From Hymenobacter sp. UV11 (GTDB lineage Bacteria > Bacteroidota > Bacteroidia > Cytophagales > Hymenobacteraceae), in NCBI RefSeq assembly GCF_004684095.1, contig NZ_SRII01000023.1:1-33192 (forward strand): a stretch of DNA of 33,192 nucleotides, given 5' to 3'. This document shows positions 8,201-16,825 of the stretch, one piece after another; positions within the stretch are counted from its first letter, which is position 1; every line of letters starts with the position of its first letter. Below the pieces are notes generated by a model. It was not told where the DNA came from, did no database searches, and was given only the letters and a program-made list of their open reading frames with translations. The translations under genes were made by a program, and so were the position numbers.

Positions 8201-8913
8201 TCACTGGTGAAGCGGCATACCGGCCCCGGGCTAGTTACCTGTACTACGGGACGGGGGAAGTCGCGGAGCAGCACCTACTGGCCCAGTCTCCCGCCAGCTA
8301 CCTCTGGGGCTACGACCAGCACCACCTGATTGCGCGTGCACCGAATGCCCCGCGCGAGCGCATCGCGGTGACCAGCTTCGAGCCGGCCGGCACCGGCCGC
8401 TGGCGCTACGATTCTACGGGTACCCACCGCGTGAGTACGGCCAGTCGGACCGGACATTGGGCCTACCGGCTCGACGGCACGGCCAGCGTCTCGCGCGGGC
8501 AACTGCCTGCGGGAGATTATGAGTTGGGGTGCTGGGTACAGGGAGCGCTACCTCCAGCGCTACAAGTTACTGGGGGGGTGGTCGTAGGCGCTAGCTTACA
8601 GCCCGTTGCTACGGCCCCCGGGGACTGGCACCAGTACAGAGGCCGGGTGCACTTCACCAGCACGGGGCAAGTCAATCTTGATATAGCCCCAGGTGGAACG
8701 CCGCTACTGCTAGATGAGTTGCGGCTGCATCCGGTGGGCGCGCAGCTGACTACTTACACCCATGACCCGCTAATAGGGATAACCAGCCAGACCGACCCCA
8801 CGGGCCGCACCGTGACCTACGAATACGACGCGCTGGGCCGGCTGATTCGCACGCGCGACGAGCAGGGGCGCATTCTCTCCCAGCAGCAATACCACTACGC
8901 CGGCACCAAGTAA
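5215..8913 (+). CDS. Secreted SpvB/RHS-like YD-repeat protein without toxin tip
   Basis: A 1232-aa protein. The N-terminus has a positively charged start, a hydrophobic core (LLLGLLINCYSLALA) and probable cleavage after ALA near residue 30, so it is exported. Next comes the Bacteroidota-type head of secreted RHS-like proteins: LPLSPEAASLGRYGDTPVSL, LYTGVPAIEIPLY and WVGLGWSLSTGGVV (about residues 45-120). The middle is a long beta-rich region with Cys pairs. The C-terminus has YD-repeat features (DPTGRTVTYEYDALGRLIRT, ending about 20 residues before the stop). It lacks an RHS core end motif, Hint domain or toxin tip. The next gene starts 48 bp downstream on the same strand, so the two are probably one operon and may form one extracellular or cell-surface assembly. 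The exact role is not known; the partner relationship is inferred from position. Confidence 0.8.
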   Translation: MLRFAIRLRQIWRSNLLLGLLINCYSLALAQSSPSFPLVLANRNLLPLSPEAASLGRYGDTPVSLYTGVPAIEIPLYTLRTSNVEVPVKLQYHGGGVRLDQKATWVGLGWSLSTGGVVTHVCRGIFDGAKDGFTNGAPRPPAQIPDECGIARTPGSPSYHYVQEILAGRMDTQADLYSFNFLSYSGSFVLDQQGVPHLLTLQPLRIEALAGNDGWQFTTPDGTAYRFATTEFSQPLMPGGPPLGASAWYLTSITTRFQERVSFQYGDYESSYDYPPNYPGPAYVQPLPTATTGTWYHSCGSTDLYSAECSSENIHLPYFSERPGTYIRGKYLRRVSNGSTRLDFFSSAGRADGAGLRQLDSVHIKYVPDSLRFKSFRLTYAYPDARLALQQVTETGYAPASRLTMPPYQFFYNTTDFLQVSSVGTSVSIAPGSPSIDRWGYFNGQPNKLPFLAYKDIAVNLPGANREVNTQCVTFGLLRRIVYPTGGQTDYAYESNDFRNVNSEEFYLTLPTQQAAVCVSNPDPDNSNLPNCGQLRAATTFRLSHAQQVTFTWEVSSDNTGAPLTDLDVDGILTDSLGTCSTCPSIHFATDRQNKPLPISAYLAAGTYSLAIELTTPRFVQFGLSFSYEKRQALAFRGKLGGGTRIKRITTYDGVDHQRDQEKEYYYHNEENTQSTGRHSHDMAFASWIDKWTKTPSGTFGQDWVHERFLQRSALDVLGAAGTTAAADVGYDTVTVLQRSQGQVLKEQSVFVNDAPNFASLGDNTSVYPAYTARYNFFEQNGRLLRTLRWRVQEGSNPWQRTACRLVQRVDNTYADSVVCRVDNLLVGGDFGEADSTNAYPCRAIKTTQYTTQSFWSPLVQRTERNYSQVDTTSLATTTRWRYGSLEHQQPVWEARMTGAGVYTRQRFKYAGDYASTVPAAALLLQQQLLTVPLETQQWQQPAAGQPSQWTGGSLMAYAATSSGGLAPTRAWQAELPAPRLLVMEPQNSSGAFLALTGEAAYRPRASYLYYGTGEVAEQHLLAQSPASYLWGYDQHHLIARAPNAPRERIAVTSFEPAGTGRWRYDSTGTHRVSTASRTGHWAYRLDGTASVSRGQLPAGDYELGCWVQGALPPALQVTGGVVVGASLQPVATAPGDWHQYRGRVHFTSTGQVNLDIAPGGTPLLLDELRLHPVGAQLTTYTHDPLIGITSQTDPTGRTVTYEYDALGRLIRTRDEQGRILSQQQYHYAGTK

Positions 8914-8961
8914 ACGCCCGCCTACCCCCTCCCTTTTCCCGCTTTTGCCTTTCCCCTGCGT

Positions 8962-11900
8962 ATGCGCCGGACCTCTACTGCTGCCTTTTCCCCCTTGCCG
9001 CTCATCCTGCTGCTGCTAGGGCTCCTGCTGGGTCCGTATGGTGGCCAGGCGCAGACCATCCCCGCCGGCCAGGGCCTAGTGGCCGACTCAACCGAACTAC
9101 GGGCCCTGCACGCCTTCTATCGCAGTACCCAGGGCGATCACTGGTTTAACCGCACCAATTGGCCGGCTACCGACTCGGCCTGGGCCCGGGCTACCATGGC
9201 CCAGGTAGGAACCTGGGCAGGCCTAGCCACAGCCAACGGGGATGTTATAGTCATTGACTTTTTCAACAACGGCATTGGCGGCACGCTGCCGCCGGAACTA
9301 GGCTTGCTAACGGGCCTGCAATACCTGCATATTGAGCGCAACCACATCTACGGCCCGCAATTTCCCGCCCTGGGCGGGAAATTACCCAAGGAACTGGGGC
9401 AGCTGCAGCACCTGACGACCCTGCACATCGGGTTTACGGCCCTTGAGGGGAGTATTCCTCCTGAACTAGGTAATATGCAGGCCCTGCAGCACTTACAGCT
9501 GGAGAATAATCACCTTGACGGAGTCCTCCCCCCCGAATTGGGTAACCTGACCCAGCTTATTGAATTAAGTCTGGATAACTACTACCGGGTGGGCCAGGTG
9601 TTAGAGGGCTATGGCAATTTATTTTCGGGTAATCTGCCCCCGGAAATAGGTCGGTTGAGCAATCTGACCGTGCTGGGCATTGGGATGGGACCGCACACGG
9701 GCTTCATTCCGAAAGAATGGGGTCAACTCCACAACTTACAAGCACTCTACCTCGACGATGCTAGTTTGAGTGGGGCGGTGCCAGCGGAAATTCTACGGCT
9801 CCCTAATCTAACGGGCCTGGCCTTAGGAGGCTCCAGCTTCGGCTATAGTAATCCCAACAGCTTTACCACGCTGCCCGATCCGGCCCTCATCCCCAACATT
9901 GGGACGCTGGGGTTGAATCTGCAGTTCAACCAGTTCAGCTTTGGCACCCTGGAACCCTATTTCGACGGGCCAGGGCATCTGCGCACCGCCCTAGGCTCCT
10001 CCTACCTGCCCCAGTCCGAGCGGGTTCTGCCAGCCGACACGCTGGTGGTAACCCTGGGCCAGGCCCCGCGCTTCGACGCCAGTCAGGACCAGGCCCTGGG
10101 CGGCACCCGTACCCACTACCAGTGGCAGCGTCAGGTGGCCGGGCGCTGGGTCGACTTGCCGGGTCAGACCCAAGCCGTACTCACCTGGGGGCCCGTTACG
10201 GCCGCCCAGGCCGGCTACTACCGCTGCCGGGCCACCAACGACTGGGTGACGGACCTAACCCTGTACTCCCACCCCCATTACCTGGACGTGCAGCCCCGCG
10301 GCTTGCCCCGCAACCTGCCCGACGACACTAACCAGGGCGGGGCCCTGGCCGCCCTCGCCCCGGCGCCCGACGCGCAAGCTGTTGCCCCGGCGGACGTCAA
10401 CTTCGTGCGCACCTGGGTGCCGCGCGTGGCCCTGCAGCCCCAAGCCCCCCCGCCCCCCGCCCCCGCCGCCACCGGGGTCATCCTGCGCGAGCAGTGGGAC
10501 GGGGTAGCAGGTAGTGAGGTGAGCGGGATTCCCACCTACCTGCCCCCCACCAGCACGGGCTACCTGAGCAGCCTCGAAGGCCCCACCGACGACAATCAGT
10601 TCAACTACGGCGACCGCACCCGCGGCTACCTAGTGGCGCCCCAGAGTGGGGACTACGTCTTCGCCATCGCCGGTGACGACAACAGCGAGTTCTGGCTCAG
10701 CCCCGACTCACTGCCCGCCCATCAGGTGCGTCGTGCCTACGTGCCGGGCTACACCCCCTCCCACGGCTGGCACTGGTATCCGGACCAGCAGTATTCGGTC
10801 CCGATTACCCTGGTGGCCGGCCAGCGCTACTACCTCGAAGTGCTGCACAAGCAGGGCTACGGGGGCGACAACGTGGCCGTGGGCTGGCTGCCGCCCGGCA
10901 CGCCCGCCGGGGCCGAGCCCGTGGTCATTCCCGGCTCCGCCCTGGCCCCGCTGCGCACTGCGCCCGCCGCCGATGCCCCGCCCGGCTGGTCCGTCGACGT
11001 GGCCCAGCGCACCACCCAATACCTGGACGGGCTGGGCCGGCCTATCCAGACTGTGCGCCACGGCGCCTCGCCCCAGTACCGCGACCTGGTGCAGCCCCAG
11101 GCCTACGACGGGCTGGGCCGCGAGCCCCGCCAGTACCTGCCCTACGCGGCGGATACCGCGCCCGTGGCCGGTAACCCCGTGGCCGGCGTGGGCTACCACT
11201 ACCAGGCCCTGAGCGAGCAGCAGGACTTTTACCACCGCAGCCTCACCGGGCCGCCCAGTCCCCAGGACCCCGCCACCGGCGTGGCCCGCACGGGGGTGGC
11301 CTACGCCGAAACCCTGTTTGAGGCCTCGCCCCTGAACCGGGTCCTGCAGCAGGGCGCTGCCGGCGAGGCCTGGCAACTGGCCGGTGGGCACGTGCTCGGC
11401 CGGCGGGAGCGGCCCAACTCGGCCGCCGACTCGGTGCTGCGCTTCACCCCCGGCTACGACCCGCGCAGCCTCGACCCCGGCTACCAGGGCTTCTACGCCC
11501 TGGGCGAGCTCTGGGGCACCGAGGGCACCGATGCCCAGGGGCCAGCGACAGGGGGGGGGGGCTACCGCACGATCGAGTGGAAGGACAAGCTGGGCCAGCT
11601 GGTGCTCAAGCAGGTGGAGGCCGCCCGGGCGGGGGGCGCGGGCAGCAGCCGCTGGCTGCGCACGGCCTACGTGTACGACGACTTCGGCCACCTGCGCTTC
11701 GTGCTCCAGCCCGAGGCTACCAAGCAAGTGATGGCTACGATCCCAGGTATAGGCAGCCCCGCGCCCACGGCCGGCCTGCAGCTTTGGCTGCCCCTAGATG
11801 AGCCCGGGGGTACGCGGGCCACGGACTACTCCGGCCAGGGCCACCCCGGCACCCTGACGGGGGCGGGCGCCTGGCTGCCCACGGCGGGCGCGGACGGCCG

Positions 11901-14900
11901 GGGCGCCCTGTCCCTGCGGGCTACGCAGTCTTTGCACGTGCCGCTGAACTGGCCGGCGGGCACCCCGGCCTTTACCCTCTCCTTCTGGCTGCGGCCCACC
12001 AGCCGCTTTAATTACAGCCAAGGGACGGGTGGGGGCTGGGGTTCGTTCCTGTTTGTTACGACGAGCGCTGGGGCCCTCTACGTGGGCACCGACCTAGCCA
12101 CGAGCATTTATTTCGCCACCCCCAATACGGTAGAGCTGAATGTCTGGCAGCACTTCGTCTTTACGTTCGACCACGGGGTCGGGACCATTTACAAGAACGG
12201 GCAACCCCTGGTCTCCCAGGCGGGGATGAGCCTGCCCCAGGCCTGGCCGGAACTAGTGCTGGGCTTTGAACTAGGCTTGGCCGGCGATGAGCTCTACGAC
12301 GAGGTTCGGCTCTACAACCGGACCCTGGCGGGCAGCGAGGTGCAAGCCCTCTACCACTCCCGCGCCGCCTACCCGCCCCAGGCGGTGCAGCCGTTTCTAT
12401 TTCACTACCGCTACGACGGGCGGGGGCGGCAAATCGCCAAGCAGGTGCCGGGCCAGGACGGCGAAACGCTGGTGGTCTACGACCAGCTCGACCGGCCGGT
12501 GCTCAGTCAGGATGCGCAGCAGCGCACCCGGCAGGAGTGGAGCTGGACCAAGTACGATGCGCTGGGCCGCATCATCCTCAGTGGCCTGGTCACGCGGGGT
12601 GACACCCTCGGCCAGGTTAGCCTGCAGGCTATCGCTACCGCCGACACGGCCACCAACCATCAGTACGAGCAGCGGACAACCAATGCGAGCCGCTACCCGC
12701 AGTTCTACACGACCGACCAGAGCTTCCCCCAACTGGGCCAGCAGGGCTTCGGGGCCGGGCAGGTGCTGAGCGTGACGGCATACGACGACTATAACTTTGA
12801 CAACGATGCGCAAGGGGTGGCCGAGGCCAGCTACGACACGGGCTCGGACTTCGCCTTCCCCGCCGGGCAGGCTCCCGTGCCCGATGCGCTGCGCACCACG
12901 GGCCTGGTGACCCAGACCCGCACGCGGGTGCTCAATCGTCCCGCCAGTGACCCCGGCGTGGACTGGCTTGTGACGACGACCTTCTACGACGAGCGGGCCC
13001 GGCCCGTGCAGGTGCAGACCCTCAACGCCCGCGGGGGCCACGACCGGCTCACCACCCAGCTCGACTTTACGGGCAAGGTGGTGCAGAGCGTGGCCGAGCA
13101 CCAGGGGATAGACTACCAGCCCCTAACGGTGCAGGAGTTCTTCACCTACGACCACGACGGACGCGTACTGACCAGTCGCCAGCAGCTACCGGGCGAGGCG
13201 AGCCCGGCCCTGCTGGACTCGGTGCAATACAACGAACTCGGGCAGGTCACGCGCAAGACACTGGCCACGGGTCGGCTGCGCCAGGACGTGGACTACGCCT
13301 ATAACATCCGCGGCTGGCTCACCAGCCTCAACGACCCGTATTCGCCCAACCCGACCAAGCACGACCTCTTCCACCTGAGCTTACACTACGAAAGGGGCTT
13401 CACCAAGGGCTACGAGCAGTACAACGGCAACCTAACGGGTCAGACCTGGCGCGGGCGCGATGGGGTGCAGCGCGCCTACGGCTACGTCTACGACCCGCTC
13501 AACCGCATGTTGCAAGGCGACTTCGTGGCCCGGGCGGGGGGCAGCGCGGGCACGCTGGCCTCGGCCACGGCTTGGAACCAGGAACAGGATAACTACCGCC
13601 TGGCCTTCGTCAGCTACGACGATAACGGTAACATTAATACCCTGCGCCGCCAAGGCTTGCTGAAGAATGCGACCCACGCCACGGGCAAGCAGTACGGGGC
13701 GGTGGATAACCTCACCTACGCCTACCAGGGCAACCGCCTGCAAGCCGTCGACGATGCGGTGAGCGGCAACCAACTGCCCCGGCCCGCGAACTACAACGGG
13801 GCGTCCACGTCGCTGGCCGGCGACTTCCAGGAGCAAGGCGTGCACCAGAGTCAAGAGTATGGCTACGATGCCAACGGCAACCTGACGGCCGATAAGAACA
13901 AGGGCATCACGGGTATTCTCTATAACCACCTGAACCTACCGCGGCAGATTCACTTTGGTGCCGTGGGCGACAGCGTCGTGTTCCGCTACTCGGCCGCCGG
14001 GCAGAAGGTGGCCAAGCTCGTTTACCAGACCGGCAAGTCAACCCCCCAGCGCACGGACTACCTCGGGCCCTACCAGTACGAGCAGGATAGCCTTAAGTTC
14101 TTCCCCCACGCGGAAGGGCGTGTGCTGCGCTTTGTCTCCTACGATGCCGCCCACCAGCCCACGGTCAGCTACCAGCGCGAGTTCACCTTCAAGGACCACC
14201 TGGGCAACCTGCGCCTGGCCTACCGCGCCGGCCAGACCCGCACCTACCTGGCCAGTCTGGAACAGGATGACAACACGCGCCAGCGCGAAACCCAGCAGTT
14301 TGACTCCCTCAGTGTCTCGTCTCCCATTGCGGTGGCCACATCCTGGGCGATGGGCCAGTACGCAGCCAAGCTTAACGCGGGCGGCGCCAGCCGCCAGCCG
14401 CTGGGACCCCTGATCCAGCTCACGGTGCAGAAGGGCGACAGCTTGCGCGTGAGCGCCCCGGGCCTCTACCCCCAAAAAGTCAACAACTCCAGCTTTGCCT
14501 TCTCGCTGGCCTCCTTCGTGGCCAGCCTCTTGCAGCCCGCTCCCGCGGGCACGCCGCCGAGTACTGATGGCAGCCGCCGCGGAGGGCTTCCCTTACTGCA
14601 GATAGGCTTGAACGCGGCCACGTTAACGGCCGTTTCCCAGCTCTCGGATGGGGTGCCGAAGGGGTACCTGCGGGTGCTGGTCTTCAACCAGGACTCCGTG
14701 CTCGTGGACCAGCGCAAGCTGCAGCTCTCCACGAATGCGCTGGGGCACTACGAGGTGCTGCACGACACGCTCAGCATCCGCCGCGATGGCTACGTGACCA
14801 TCTACGTGGGCAACGAGAGCGCCGCTGATGTCTTCTTTGACGAGGTACGCATCGAGCATCGCCAGGGCCTGCAAGTGCAGGAAAACCAATACGACCCCTA

Positions 14901-16305
14901 CGGCCTGGACCTGGCCGGGGTGAGCGGGGCTGCCCCCGGCCTGCGGCTGAAAAACTACTACCAGTTCAACGGCAAGGAGAATCAGTTGGACCTGGGCCTG
15001 AACTGGAACCACCACGATGCCCGCTTCTTTGACTACCAGCTCGGCCGCTGGCACGTCGTGGACCCCATGGTGGAGGAAGGGCAGGAACACTGGACGCCCT
15101 ATCAGTTTGGCTTTGACAATGCCGTGCGCTACAGCGACCCCGACGGCCAATTCCCGCCCTTACTGGTGGCGGCGGCGGCCGGTGCGGCGATTGGGGCCAT
15201 TATTGGGGGCGGTATTGAAGCTGGTACCCAGATGTACCAAAACGGGGGCCATGTGAGTGACTGGCACGCCGTGGGTGGAGCTGCTTTACAGGGCGGCGTC
15301 ACGGGTGGGATGGCGGGCCTCACTGCGGGTACTAGTCTGATCCGGTCCGGCGCCGTCGGCGCGGTTAGCAACGTGGCGGGCGGCATCGCGCGCAATGTTT
15401 ACGATGGCAAGCCCGTGACCGTCGGCTCGGTGGCGAAAGATGCGGCCGTTGGCGCCGCGATTGGCGTGGCGGGGCACGCGGCGGGTAAGCTGACTAGCGC
15501 GGTCGTTAACCGCGTGAAAGGGGGCGCCGCCGCTGCTGAGGCAGAAGTTGGCGCCGGCGCCCGAGCCGCCAAAGCACCCTGTGGCTGCTTCACCGCTGGC
15601 ACCGGCGTGAGCACCCGCGCTGGCCGCAAGCCCATTGAGCACATTCAGGTGGGCGACTCGGTATGGGCCTATAACGAGCGCACCCGCTCCACGGCCTTGC
15701 GACCGGTCACGCACCTGTTCCGCTACGAGCGCGACACCGTCTACGTACTGCACACGGCTGCCGGGGAAGCTATCCGCACCACTTCCGACCACCCCTTCTA
15801 CGTGCGCGGCCACTGGGTGCGCGTGCGCCGGCTGCGCGTGGGCGACTCGCTGGTCAGCCAGAACGGGCAGCGCCATGTGCTGCGCCGCATCGAACTTAAG
15901 CCCGAGCACGTGACGGTGTACAACTTCACCGTCGATGAGCTGCATACCTATTTCGTCGGCCAGAATGCTATCTTGGTCCACAATTCGGGGCCGTGTGACC
16001 TAGCCATTAAAGAGACGCAAAGTGTCAAAGGAACGCATTACAGCAAGCTCTCTCTAACCGAATCAGAAGCTTTGCAAGCGGGAGAAACTTTTGTTGGGAA
16101 AAACGCCAGAGAATTGACTCCAAGTGGTTCTGGTGCGTTTAGGAGTGTTAAACCCAACGCCGATGGCACTTTCAACCAGTTCCGCATAGACAAGAACTCT
16201 TTGTTGGGTACGCATAAGCCATCCGTTCCACACGTACATTTGGAGATAGTCAGGGAAGGCGTTAAAAAAGCTCTTACAAACAATCACGTTCCAATTACAA
16301 AATGA
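8962..16305 (+). CDS. Giant secreted polymorphic toxin: LRR, Ig, PA14, LamG, RHS, Hint, C-terminal toxin tip
   Basis: A 2447-aa protein. Signal peptide 1-31 (hydrophobic LPLILLLLGLLLG, cleavage near GQA). Leucine-rich repeats about 44-330 (opening with GDHWFNRTNW, then PPELGNL-type repeats); an Ig-like domain about 358-444 (YYRCRATNDW); PA14 about 505-646; a YD head region with YLDGLGRPIQTVRHGAS from about 679; LamG/concanavalin-like about 938-1133; YD repeats to about 1757; RHS core near 1976-2060 (YQFNGKENQLDLGLNWNHHD, DARFFDYQLGRWHVVDP). A Gly/Ala-rich hydrophobic pre-toxin stretch follows (about 2068-2130), then a Hint autoprocessing domain from CFTAGT (Cys2209) to LVHN (His2340-Asn2341). 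The last ~104 residues form a tip with an HVH pair (2424-2426) and RID/NNHVP segments, possibly a nuclease-like toxin; the family was not fixed. The tip DNA is clearly AT-richer than the rest, a sign of tip exchange. The adhesive domains suggest binding to glycans or partner cells. Confidence 0.85.
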   Translation: MRRTSTAAFSPLPLILLLLGLLLGPYGGQAQTIPAGQGLVADSTELRALHAFYRSTQGDHWFNRTNWPATDSAWARATMAQVGTWAGLATANGDVIVIDFFNNGIGGTLPPELGLLTGLQYLHIERNHIYGPQFPALGGKLPKELGQLQHLTTLHIGFTALEGSIPPELGNMQALQHLQLENNHLDGVLPPELGNLTQLIELSLDNYYRVGQVLEGYGNLFSGNLPPEIGRLSNLTVLGIGMGPHTGFIPKEWGQLHNLQALYLDDASLSGAVPAEILRLPNLTGLALGGSSFGYSNPNSFTTLPDPALIPNIGTLGLNLQFNQFSFGTLEPYFDGPGHLRTALGSSYLPQSERVLPADTLVVTLGQAPRFDASQDQALGGTRTHYQWQRQVAGRWVDLPGQTQAVLTWGPVTAAQAGYYRCRATNDWVTDLTLYSHPHYLDVQPRGLPRNLPDDTNQGGALAALAPAPDAQAVAPADVNFVRTWVPRVALQPQAPPPPAPAATGVILREQWDGVAGSEVSGIPTYLPPTSTGYLSSLEGPTDDNQFNYGDRTRGYLVAPQSGDYVFAIAGDDNSEFWLSPDSLPAHQVRRAYVPGYTPSHGWHWYPDQQYSVPITLVAGQRYYLEVLHKQGYGGDNVAVGWLPPGTPAGAEPVVIPGSALAPLRTAPAADAPPGWSVDVAQRTTQYLDGLGRPIQTVRHGASPQYRDLVQPQAYDGLGREPRQYLPYAADTAPVAGNPVAGVGYHYQALSEQQDFYHRSLTGPPSPQDPATGVARTGVAYAETLFEASPLNRVLQQGAAGEAWQLAGGHVLGRRERPNSAADSVLRFTPGYDPRSLDPGYQGFYALGELWGTEGTDAQGPATGGGGYRTIEWKDKLGQLVLKQVEAARAGGAGSSRWLRTAYVYDDFGHLRFVLQPEATKQVMATIPGIGSPAPTAGLQLWLPLDEPGGTRATDYSGQGHPGTLTGAGAWLPTAGADGRGALSLRATQSLHVPLNWPAGTPAFTLSFWLRPTSRFNYSQGTGGGWGSFLFVTTSAGALYVGTDLATSIYFATPNTVELNVWQHFVFTFDHGVGTIYKNGQPLVSQAGMSLPQAWPELVLGFELGLAGDELYDEVRLYNRTLAGSEVQALYHSRAAYPPQAVQPFLFHYRYDGRGRQIAKQVPGQDGETLVVYDQLDRPVLSQDAQQRTRQEWSWTKYDALGRIILSGLVTRGDTLGQVSLQAIATADTATNHQYEQRTTNASRYPQFYTTDQSFPQLGQQGFGAGQVLSVTAYDDYNFDNDAQGVAEASYDTGSDFAFPAGQAPVPDALRTTGLVTQTRTRVLNRPASDPGVDWLVTTTFYDERARPVQVQTLNARGGHDRLTTQLDFTGKVVQSVAEHQGIDYQPLTVQEFFTYDHDGRVLTSRQQLPGEASPALLDSVQYNELGQVTRKTLATGRLRQDVDYAYNIRGWLTSLNDPYSPNPTKHDLFHLSLHYERGFTKGYEQYNGNLTGQTWRGRDGVQRAYGYVYDPLNRMLQGDFVARAGGSAGTLASATAWNQEQDNYRLAFVSYDDNGNINTLRRQGLLKNATHATGKQYGAVDNLTYAYQGNRLQAVDDAVSGNQLPRPANYNGASTSLAGDFQEQGVHQSQEYGYDANGNLTADKNKGITGILYNHLNLPRQIHFGAVGDSVVFRYSAAGQKVAKLVYQTGKSTPQRTDYLGPYQYEQDSLKFFPHAEGRVLRFVSYDAAHQPTVSYQREFTFKDHLGNLRLAYRAGQTRTYLASLEQDDNTRQRETQQFDSLSVSSPIAVATSWAMGQYAAKLNAGGASRQPLGPLIQLTVQKGDSLRVSAPGLYPQKVNNSSFAFSLASFVASLLQPAPAGTPPSTDGSRRGGLPLLQIGLNAATLTAVSQLSDGVPKGYLRVLVFNQDSVLVDQRKLQLSTNALGHYEVLHDTLSIRRDGYVTIYVGNESAADVFFDEVRIEHRQGLQVQENQYDPYGLDLAGVSGAAPGLRLKNYYQFNGKENQLDLGLNWNHHDARFFDYQLGRWHVVDPMVEEGQEHWTPYQFGFDNAVRYSDPDGQFPPLLVAAAAGAAIGAIIGGGIEAGTQMYQNGGHVSDWHAVGGAALQGGVTGGMAGLTAGTSLIRSGAVGAVSNVAGGIARNVYDGKPVTVGSVAKDAAVGAAIGVAGHAAGKLTSAVVNRVKGGAAAAEAEVGAGARAAKAPCGCFTAGTGVSTRAGRKPIEHIQVGDSVWAYNERTRSTALRPVTHLFRYERDTVYVLHTAAGEAIRTTSDHPFYVRGHWVRVRRLRVGDSLVSQNGQRHVLRRIELKPEHVTVYNFTVDELHTYFVGQNAILVHNSGPCDLAIKETQSVKGTHYSKLSLTESEALQAGETFVGKNARELTPSGSGAFRSVKPNADGTFNQFRIDKNSLLGTHKPSVPHVHLEIVREGVKKALTNNHVPITK

Positions 16306-16535
16306 GCGAGCCACTTTTCTTTTTTGGTAAAAAAGGCAAAATAGTAGGTGGCGAACACCTTGGATGGACGGTTGAATTTGTCGATAATACCGCAGATACT
16401 GGTGGTTTCTATGTTCTGATTGAAGATTCAAGCCCTCAAGCCACAGATTTGGACGGGTTTGATTACTGGCTTGAGTTCAAGGAGGATATACCAGATTTCA
16501 TTAAGGAAATGAATTGGAAAATAGATTGGAAATGA
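16302..16535 (+). CDS. Candidate immunity protein for the RHS toxin tip
   Basis: A 77-aa acidic protein whose ATG overlaps the toxin stop (ATGA at 16302-16305), so it is translationally coupled. It has no signal peptide, is rich in Asp, Glu, Trp and Phe, and shares the lower GC of the toxin tip. Small, acidic, cytoplasmic, and directly 3' of the tip is the standard position and character of a cognate immunity protein that binds and blocks the toxin inside the producing cell. No known immunity family was recognised, so the role is inferred from context. Confidence 0.65.
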   Translation: MSEPLFFFGKKGKIVGGEHLGWTVEFVDNTADTGGFYVLIEDSSPQATDLDGFDYWLEFKEDIPDFIKEMNWKIDWK

Positions 16536-16621
16536 TTCTTAAACGGTATAAAGGCAACCCAATTCTAGTTAGCCAAGAAATTTTGCATCAAGCTCAAACT
16601 AGTTATTCGCTAGACTTTTAA
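16532..16621 (+). CDS. 29-codon ORF coupled to the immunity gene (uncertain)
   Basis: An ATG overlaps the immunity-gene stop in a second ATGA (16532-16535) and opens a 29-codon frame (MILKRYKGNPILVSQEILHQ...) ending at TAA 16619-16621. The AT-rich composition matches the toxin tip and immunity gene. It may be a genuine tiny gene, the relic of a longer one, or chance; it is listed because of the overlap. Confidence 0.25.
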   Translation: MILKRYKGNPILVSQEILHQAQTSYSLDF

Positions 16622-16765
16622 GAGCAGACCAATTATTACTTCTGTCTTCCACGCACATGAGTGCTTCCTTTTCGGCCGCAGCCGGGCCCCAGGCGCTGTG
16701 CTACCTCCTGCGCCATCGAGCAGGCAGCCGAGCTTACCGCGCGGGCCTCGTCTACTAGCGAACAG

Positions 16766-16819
16766 GGCCGCCCTAGGAAACCCCGACGACCCGCGTAGCA
16801 GAGGGTTCCTAGGGCGGCC
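16766..16819 (-). terminator. Stem-loop after the PKD lipoprotein gene
   Basis: GGCCGCCCTAGGAA at 16766-16779 pairs with TTCCTAGGGCGGCC at 16806-16819, extended by CCC/GGG with one bulged base. It lies 7 bp past the stop of the minus-strand lipoprotein gene and also faces the RHS operon end, so it could stop both. There is no long T-run. Confidence 0.5.
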
Positions 16820-16825
16820 AGGGGC

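Noticed and set aside
10708..11727. Long minus-strand open frame (339 codons) inside the giant RHS gene
   Set aside because: Composition is Gly/Val/His-rich as expected for the reverse strand of GC-rich coding DNA; no domain, and the plus-strand frame has clear PA14 and YD features.
12397..13101. Minus-strand open frame of 234 codons inside the RHS gene
   Set aside because: Mirror frame of GC-rich YD-repeat coding sequence with no family resemblance.
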